NCBI GenBank assembly: GCA_018263365.1
Contig: JAANXI010000082.1
Span: 1-11,570, forward strand
DNA: 11,570 bases
Origin: Fidelibacterota bacterium
GTDB taxonomy: Bacteria > Fidelibacterota > JAANXI01
Direction: 5' to 3'
Part shown: positions 6,340 to 11,570 of the stretch, in pieces
How the letters are laid out: each line of letters opens with the position of its first letter
How positions within the stretch are numbered: position 1 is the first letter of the stretch
The notes under the pieces: generated by a model
Databases searched by the model: none
The model's input: the letters and a program-made list of their open reading frames with translations, nothing else
What the model was told of the DNA's origin: nothing
Made by a program: the position numbers and the translations under genes

Positions 6340-6367
6340 AGGATGTTGTGTGCTCCTTTAAAAGGTG

Positions 6368-9313
6368 CTAAATCCCCGAAGCTCCATGCTCATCCATGGC
6401 TTCGATCTCTTTGGGTTGTGGTTTGACGCAAACGCCCTCACCGGAGTTGCTGTCAATCTGGATGGTGATGGGCGCATCCAGGTGAATCCACGTGAGAAAA
6501 CCAGTCTCTTCCTGCACGGGTTGTTTAAACAGCCATTCCCAGTCGATGAAATCAAACTCACCCTTCTGATTCACCATAAAATAGCCGATGTGAAGGCCGG
6601 CAATATTCTGGAAAAAGTGTCCGCCAAACGACGGCTCAATGTTGAACTCCTCCATATTGTACTCCACGATGACCTTTGCGTGGGAAATTTCATCCCAATC
6701 CACCGGAATGCCCAGCCACGGATCCGCGGAGCCCCAGCGTCCCGGTCCCATGAGCAGATACGGCCGGTCGCTGCCAAGTTTCTCGTTGAATTTGCCCACT
6801 TCCTGCGCAATATCCTTGGTATACGCCGCATCAAATTCGTCCGGCTTCACAAACACGATATCGTGGATATTTTTCATGATGCCATCGCCCAGCGTCTGGT
6901 TGCTCTGGCAAAAAATCTTGTGCTCGCTGGTTACGGAATAATCATTTTCATACGTGTACTTATTCACCGCCATCGGCCGGATTTGCAGGAGGTTAAATTC
7001 GGGTTGTTTCTCCGGATTGTCATAAATATTCACCGCAAATTCCAGATCCACCGGGCAGCCCAGCGATTGTTCGCCCAGTTCGAGCAATTCGGAGAGCAAT
7101 TCCGCCACCGGGAAGGCTTTCCATTTCAGGATGTTGGCGAACGTTACCACCCGCGGCCCCTTGTAATTCAGCGAATCCCGGAGAATATTATCCTCGGTGC
7201 TCAGCACGCTGCCGACCCATTTAAGCGACGTATCCTCTTCGGCAATACTCAAATCATATTTTCCAAGATTGGACATTTCGCCCTTTTCCAGGAGATCATC
7301 CTTGCAAGTCAGTTGCAGGCCGTAGAAGTGCCGCTGCGAATTTTCCAGGATGGCCCGCGAGGAGTAAAACTGCGGTAGCACACCGGGATACCGGGGACAG
7401 AACCGGAGCGATTTTTCCATCTCCACCACAGTTTTGCCTAAGCCGAGCGCCACATACGCAATGCCGTCCTCCCGCTCCAGATAGGAAATCGGATAATAAT
7501 TGATGCTCTGCGCCACGCCACTAAACGTGGGATAATACCGACCGTTTCCGTAATTCTGGCTCACCAACTCCTGGATGATCACCGCCATCTTTTCCTCTTC
7601 CTGTCGGTGAATACTGGATTTCAGGAACGACTTCGGCGCCTGGAAAAACATGGAGGCGTACACCAGTTTGATCGCCTGGCAAAGCTGCTCTAAATTGACC
7701 TCAGGATCCTTTGAGCCGTTGGGGAGCAGGTACGTCGAATACATGCCCGCAAGCGAATGATACTGGGAGTCCTCGAAAAGACTGGAGGACCGCACCGAAA
7801 GCGGGGTGGTGTTCTTTTTTAGGTAGAAGCGGAGAGAGTCCACCAGGTCATCCGGGAGCGCCGCATCAAAAAAGGCTTTTTTTATCTCCGTATTGTTTTC
7901 GGAATTCAGTGCATAATCCCAAAGACCGTTATCGCCCATAAATGTGTCGAATGCATCGGTGCCGATAACCGCTATTTTCGGAATTTTGATGTTGATATCC
8001 TGGAACTGCTCCTCGATATCCGAATCGTGCAGCATGTTGCTGGCAAATGCCAGTCCGCGGGCCTTGCCACCCAGGGAGCCACTGCGGATGTTGGTAATCG
8101 TTGCCGACGGATCATAAGATGTTTCGGAAAACTCGACGATGCGACCTTTTTGCTGCACATGTCGCGCCCGCTTAATGGCTTCCACCAAGTAATCCCGCAT
8201 GTCCTCGGTGGACGGAAAATCCGAAATTTGTACCGGCCGCAGGATGCTTGCCAAATGGAATTCACCGCGCACCGCCAGCCAGTTGGAAAAGTGATTGCTG
8301 GCCGCGTGATACAACAGCGACTCCTGCGGGATTTTCCGCAGATATTCTTCAAACTCCAGCAAATCTGTGGCGCGGCCAATTTCCTGCCCGTCTGATCCGC
8401 GAAAAATGAAATCACCAAACCCAAAGTTGGCTAGCATAAATTCCCGCAAATCCCACAGCAGGGTCTGGGACTTTTTGTGCAGAAAATGCGCCTGAATATC
8501 TTTGGCTTTTTTGGCGTTCTTCTCGCTGGTAGATTGCAGCATTATCGGCATGTGCGGATCCTGCTCCCGGATGTAACGCACCAGCTTGAACCCGGCCTCG
8601 TCATCGAAAACGCCATCTTTGGGAAAACGGGTGTCAGAAATAACGCCGAGAATGTTATCCTGATATTCGCGAAAATACTCTTCGGCTTCCTCATAATTAT
8701 TGGCCAGCAGGACTTTCGGGCGCCCGCGCATTCGCAGCAGCCGGTGAGCGTCATTCAGGCTCTTGTCCAGCAAATTTCTGGTATGGTAGTACATCTCAGA
8801 ATAGAGCAGCGGCAAAATCACCGAATAGTAATACGGATCATCCTCCACCACAATCAACGCCCGGACGTCCGCCTTGCGGATATCCCGGTCGACATTGCGC
8901 TTGTCCTCAAAGTACTTGATGATCGCCATCAGCACTTTCGCATTCCCGGTCCAGATGAAGACCTTGTCAATGGCATCTTTGGGAATCGGTTTCGGAAAAT
9001 GCTTCAGCTGGGCGGTGTCATAAGTCATCAGCATCACCGGCATATCGGGATACTCGTCCTTGACCTGGCGTCCAAACGAGATGGGATCCATATCGGGCAC
9101 CCGGAGCATGGTGATGACAAGGTTGATCTTCCGCTTGGAGAGGCGCTTCATTGCCTCGGCGGCAGTGGAGGCGCGCCAGACGCGCGGGGCATACCGGAGA
9201 TTGATGCCGAGATATTCGTGCAGGATCTGTTCGGTCAGCTGCCCGTCTTCCTCGATGATAAACGCATCATACGGCGAGGCGACAATCAGGATCTCGTGGA
9301 TCCGGTGCAACAT
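6368..9313 (-). CDS. Dual-receiver / PEP-synthase-type ATP-grasp hybrid protein, function unknown
   Basis: A 981-residue soluble protein. Residues about 6-137 form a receiver-like fold with Met69 in place of the phosphorylated Asp. Residues about 151-298 form a second receiver with the acidic cluster 157-159, Asp227, Ser261 and Lys280/281 kept. A linker domain (about 300-385; YHAASNHFSNWLAVRGEF) follows. Next is a PPDK_N-type ATP-grasp domain (about 410-783): GGKARG (415-420), VRSSSLFED (507-515), DLEF (756-759) and LLQIRPM (775-781). The C-terminal part has GPGRWGS (856-862) and GGHFFQN. The TGGxTSHAA phosphohistidine domain and PEP-binding barrel of true PEP synthase are absent, so annotating it as ppsA would be wrong. 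Related proteins occur in Bacteroidota-like genomes (from memory). ATG at 9313 is preferred; a TTG lies directly before it and no good SD is seen. It lies 103 bp after the DUF2207 gene; a weak TTGAAT/TACAAC promoter may lie between them. Confidence 0.85.
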   Translation of the reverse strand: MLHRIHEILIVASPYDAFIIEEDGQLTEQILHEYLGINLRYAPRVWRASTAAEAMKRLSKRKINLVITMLRVPDMDPISFGRQVKDEYPDMPVMLMTYDTAQLKHFPKPIPKDAIDKVFIWTGNAKVLMAIIKYFEDKRNVDRDIRKADVRALIVVEDDPYYYSVILPLLYSEMYYHTRNLLDKSLNDAHRLLRMRGRPKVLLANNYEEAEEYFREYQDNILGVISDTRFPKDGVFDDEAGFKLVRYIREQDPHMPIMLQSTSEKNAKKAKDIQAHFLHKKSQTLLWDLREFMLANFGFGDFIFRGSDGQEIGRATDLLEFEEYLRKIPQESLLYHAASNHFSNWLAVRGEFHLASILRPVQISDFPSTEDMRDYLVEAIKRARHVQQKGRIVEFSETSYDPSATITNIRSGSLGGKARGLAFASNMLHDSDIEEQFQDINIKIPKIAVIGTDAFDTFMGDNGLWDYALNSENNTEIKKAFFDAALPDDLVDSLRFYLKKNTTPLSVRSSSLFEDSQYHSLAGMYSTYLLPNGSKDPEVNLEQLCQAIKLVYASMFFQAPKSFLKSSIHRQEEEKMAVIIQELVSQNYGNGRYYPTFSGVAQSINYYPISYLEREDGIAYVALGLGKTVVEMEKSLRFCPRYPGVLPQFYSSRAILENSQRHFYGLQLTCKDDLLEKGEMSNLGKYDLSIAEEDTSLKWVGSVLSTEDNILRDSLNYKGPRVVTFANILKWKAFPVAELLSELLELGEQSLGCPVDLEFAVNIYDNPEKQPEFNLLQIRPMAVNKYTYENDYSVTSEHKIFCQSNQTLGDGIMKNIHDIVFVKPDEFDAAYTKDIAQEVGKFNEKLGSDRPYLLMGPGRWGSADPWLGIPVDWDEISHAKVIVEYNMEEFNIEPSFGGHFFQNIAGLHIGYFMVNQKGEFDFIDWEWLFKQPVQEETGFLTWIHLDAPITIQIDSNSGEGVCVKPQPKEIEAMDEHGASGI

Positions 9314-9416
9314 CAAATCATGAAAATTGAACGAGACCGATGAGAGGTCTGTAGGCAGGATTGGGACAGATTTCGTATCGATGGTTGTACTCCGGTGTTT
9401 TTATTTCATTCAAGAT

Positions 9417-11153
9417 TTATCCGGCGCCGCCGCCGGTTCCACCGCCGGCCGATCCAGCGCTCGCCCCGCCGGCTCCAGCCACGGAGGAGACCGTTGTGAG
9501 CCCGGAACTTGCCAGCGCATTCATGCTAGCGGCCACCTCAGCAGGATTGGAGGTACTAGTCATAAACACAATCCAGGGGATGTGTGCAAGTTGTACCTGA
9601 GTTCCGGCCAGCCAGTTTTCCAGGTACTTTTCCGAGACACCAAGTGCAATAGCATAAATGATCATTTTGTCAATATGGCTCGTGCCGAATTGCCTCCCAC
9701 TGCCTTTTTTAATGCTGTTTTTAAATGCTTTCCATTGCTGATACACCTGTTCGCCGATTTTTGTCCGGTGGACAATGGCAAAGGAGAGCAGCCCGAACAA
9801 GAGCGTAGCACCCAGCGCAACGGCACCGAATCCACCCGCCCAGTAAATCGCCAGCAGACTCCCCGCCAATAACAGGCTCTGAATCACACCGTTGATAATT
9901 GCGCCCTTCACGCTCTCACTGTCGATCCAGTTGCGGGATTTGGCGTCCTCTTTGACCGATTTTGCCCACTTGCTAAACCACTTTTGCATATCGCTCCGCT
10001 GATCGGTGAGTTCATCAAAATAGATGCTGTCGTCTTGCATTTGATCGGTCACATACTCGTAGAGATCCTGCTCCCAATCAAGCAGGTCGACTGAAGAGGG
10101 TTCTTCTGCTTTTTCCACGCGATACCGGGGCTTCTTTTTCTGCAGAAATTTCTTTTCGCCTTCCTCTTCATGGATTTTGAAATATCCTCGTCGCGCTGAA
10201 TCGAAAATCGTAGCCAATAGATGGCTGCCGTTCACGGACTGGCTCTGCATCAACCATCCGATGATGGCCGGCGGTTCGGACGTTGGTGGCGAATACAACT
10301 GGTCCGGGATTGCCCGGGGATGATGCCGTTTTCCGTATCTGCTAAAAAAGAATATCCAGATAAGCCCGCTCAGGCCAGCGACGATCAGGGTCAAATACCA
10401 TCCCAGCGATGCGTATTGCTTCCGGCGCTCTATGCGTTCTTGCCTTTGTTTCTGATACGCCTGCTCCTCACTGGTTGCTGAGACCAGTGATAACTCCGGT
10501 GCGGTGATTTCCGTGGTGGCCAGCACCGAAGTCGGGAAAAGAAACCGCACTTTCAGCGATTGATCCGATCGGAGTTGCGTAACATTGACTAACACGCCAT
10601 CGGATTTGGGAATCGTTTGCGTCAATTCGTTTCTGGTACGCAGCCAGGCATGGACCGAGTCCTTGCCGACATCGCCGGGAAGGAGAATCCGCACCGATGC
10701 TTGCTGCGTGGTCTTCTTCCAGCTATCGCCGATGAACGTCCAGAAGAGTTCAGTCCACTCCGGCCCGACGGCCAGCGCCCCATGGATCGTATAATCGATG
10801 GTAAACCTGCGGGTTTCGTCCTCGGCCTCGTAGAACCACTTCAGGTTGATCTCTTCCTCATTGGTCGTCACCATGAACGTGCGCGGCTCTTCGGTGTTTT
10901 CGTTGACGTACTTGCCCTGCGCATCCCGGATGGAAATATCGGTCAGCTCGGTGAAGCCGGACTTGCGAATGGTGTAATTGGCCCAGCTGAATTCTTCCTC
11001 GAATGTGTACACCCGGGCTTCGGTCAAATCGACAGTACCGTTGGCGTTAATCTCCGCCCGGATGTTCACGTTATCAATGGTGTACTCTTTGGCAAAGAGT
11101 GAAGAACAGGCGAGAATCAGGACAGTAATAAGTAAAAATTTTAGTTTGCTCAT
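9417..11153 (-). CDS. DUF2207-domain membrane protein with glycine-rich tail
   Basis: A 578-residue predicted membrane protein of the uncharacterised DUF2207 family. Residues 1-21 form a signal peptide, probably cut after SSLFA; LLAC-like residues at 13-16 make a lipoprotein site a weaker alternative. An extracytoplasmic beta-rich DUF2207 domain (about 22-230) follows, then a charged helix (about 228-247), a transmembrane helix at 250-270, a cytoplasmic part (about 271-415) and two close transmembrane helices (about 418-438 and 441-461). The C-terminal segment ends in a Gly/Ala/Ser-rich tail (559-578), as is common in this family. AGAGGAG eight bases upstream supports the start. The ATG overlaps the ligA stop by four bases (ATGA), so translation is probably coupled. 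The function is unknown. Confidence 0.88.
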   Translation of the reverse strand: MSKLKFLLITVLILACSSLFAKEYTIDNVNIRAEINANGTVDLTEARVYTFEEEFSWANYTIRKSGFTELTDISIRDAQGKYVNENTEEPRTFMVTTNEEEINLKWFYEAEDETRRFTIDYTIHGALAVGPEWTELFWTFIGDSWKKTTQQASVRILLPGDVGKDSVHAWLRTRNELTQTIPKSDGVLVNVTQLRSDQSLKVRFLFPTSVLATTEITAPELSLVSATSEEQAYQKQRQERIERRKQYASLGWYLTLIVAGLSGLIWIFFFSRYGKRHHPRAIPDQLYSPPTSEPPAIIGWLMQSQSVNGSHLLATIFDSARRGYFKIHEEEGEKKFLQKKKPRYRVEKAEEPSSVDLLDWEQDLYEYVTDQMQDDSIYFDELTDQRSDMQKWFSKWAKSVKEDAKSRNWIDSESVKGAIINGVIQSLLLAGSLLAIYWAGGFGAVALGATLLFGLLSFAIVHRTKIGEQVYQQWKAFKNSIKKGSGRQFGTSHIDKMIIYAIALGVSEKYLENWLAGTQVQLAHIPWIVFMTSTSNPAEVAASMNALASSGLTTVSSVAGAGGASAGSAGGGTGGGAG

Positions 11154-11570
11154 GGTCGTAGCTCCTCTGGTAAGAGCTTAATAAATTCGTCTTCGGAGAG
11201 CACGGCCACCTCCAGCTCGCGGGCCCTGTCCAGTTTGCTGCCCGCGTTTTCTCCTGCGACTACAAAATCGGTGTTGCCGCTTACCGACGACGTGGCGCGC
11301 CCTCCAAGTTGTTCAGTCAGCTTTTTTGCGTCCGAACGCGTAAAATGTTCCAGCGCGCCGGTGAACACAAGAGTTTTATCCGCAAAGATGTCGGTCTGTT
11401 CGGAGGGCGTGTCCGGGGTTTCCAGCGTGATGCCGGCATCCAGCAACCGTTCGATGAGTCTCCGGTTTTGCTCCTCGTCGAAGAAATTGAAGATGCTCTC
11501 CGCCACGATGGGACCGATTTCGTTGACTGCTTCCAGTTCCTCTTCCGAGGCCGACTTGAGATCGGAAGAG
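11150..11570 (-). CDS. ligA: NAD-dependent DNA ligase LigA, C-terminal part (5' end beyond the window)
   Basis: The last roughly 139 codons of the NAD+-dependent ligase that seals nicks in replication and repair. The end of the helix-hairpin-helix domain is visible (EELEAVNEIGPIVAES). After a short linker comes a BRCT domain, coded at about 11392-11153, with the typical TLVFTG, LGG and NTDFVVAGENAGSKLDRA segments and a final SEDEF. The adenylation and OB domains, and the start, are outside. The stop TGA (11152-11150) overlaps the ATG of the DUF2207 gene. The outermost four codons coincide with an Illumina adapter match, so they may not be genomic although they stay in frame. Confidence 0.95.
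   Translation of the reverse strand, partial: SSDLKSASEEELEAVNEIGPIVAESIFNFFDEEQNRRLIERLLDAGITLETPDTPSEQTDIFADKTLVFTGALEHFTRSDAKKLTEQLGGRATSSVSGNTDFVVAGENAGSKLDRARELEVAVLSEDEFIKLLPEELRP
11559..11570 (+). other. Probable Illumina adapter remnant at the sequence end
   Basis: The final bases AGATCGGAAGAG equal the first 12 bases of the common TruSeq adapter (AGATCGGAAGAGC), in the orientation expected for read-through at a 3' end. They lie exactly at the terminus. The probability of a chance exact 12-mer at a fixed place is about 6 in 100 million under equal base use. Confidence 0.85.

Larger units (their letters stand above)
5771..6367. other. Repeat-filled gene-free stretch between convergent genes
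   Basis: About 600 bp between the gdhA terminator and the stop of the minus-strand receiver/ATP-grasp gene. No credible gene; the longest open frame (minus strand, 5993-6340) is made of repeat sequence. It contains, in order: an octamer NNNGTGTT repeat, a 9-10-bp GATT repeat ending in a palindrome, TTCC-loop hairpins, a GGAAATA-type repeat, further hairpins and a 132-bp imperfect palindrome. Confidence 0.8.

Noticed and set aside
5993..6340. A 115-codon minus-strand open frame
   Set aside because: It consists almost wholly of hairpin and palindromic repeat sequence, with no SD and no protein likeness.
6368..9313. Annotation as phosphoenolpyruvate synthase (ppsA)
   Set aside because: Only the ATP-grasp part is shared. 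The phosphohistidine and PEP-binding domains are not visible, and two receivers are added.
8477..9343. Long plus-strand open frames opposite the receiver/ATP-grasp gene (also 6365-7378)
   Set aside because: They are shadows of the hybrid protein gene, whose motifs are clear on the minus strand.

Overview
The window is a stretch of ordinary bacterial chromosome, mostly coded on the minus strand, with roughly balanced base composition. sigma70-type promoter elements, Shine-Dalgarno sites, a signal peptide and an NAD-dependent DNA ligase mark it as bacterial. A hybrid receiver/PEP-synthase-like protein and many short intergenic repeats resemble what is seen in FCB-group lineages (Bacteroidota, Calditrichota, Neomarinimicrobiota and relatives). 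That placement is an inference from memory, not a computed one.

Left part (1-3761, minus strand): a metal-homeostasis block. A csoR-family copper-sensing repressor (2477-2761) lies upstream of a copper-exporting P1B ATPase, copA (1-2261, C-terminus beyond the window). The csoR promoter has near-consensus -35 and -10 boxes with a CsoR-type inverted repeat in the spacer, so the pair is probably autorepressed and released by Cu(I). Further upstream is a short CDF/TMEM163-like cation transporter (3132-3761) with unusual metal-site residues.

Middle (3762-6367): a 606-bp divergent intergenic region, then gdhA on the plus strand (hexameric glutamate dehydrogenase, probably NADP-dependent) with a strong SD and a textbook rho-independent terminator. 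A roughly 600-bp stretch without genes follows, filled with several families of small repeats, including a 132-bp imperfect palindrome.

Right part (6368-11570, minus strand): the end of ligA, overlapped by ATGA with a DUF2207 membrane protein, then about 100 bp, then a 981-residue protein. That protein joins two receiver-like domains to a PEP-synthase-type ATP-grasp domain, without the swivelling phosphohistidine and PEP-binding domains. It is the most interesting gene in the window. The last 12 bases match the start of the standard Illumina adapter, so the sequence probably stops being genomic at about 11558.

The intergenic DNA is notable: three loci carry strictly 8-bp-periodic NNNGTGTT tandem repeats, two sit on CTTTGCG-type repeats just after stop codons, and at least five small hairpins share TTCC/TTCA-type loops, like REP elements.
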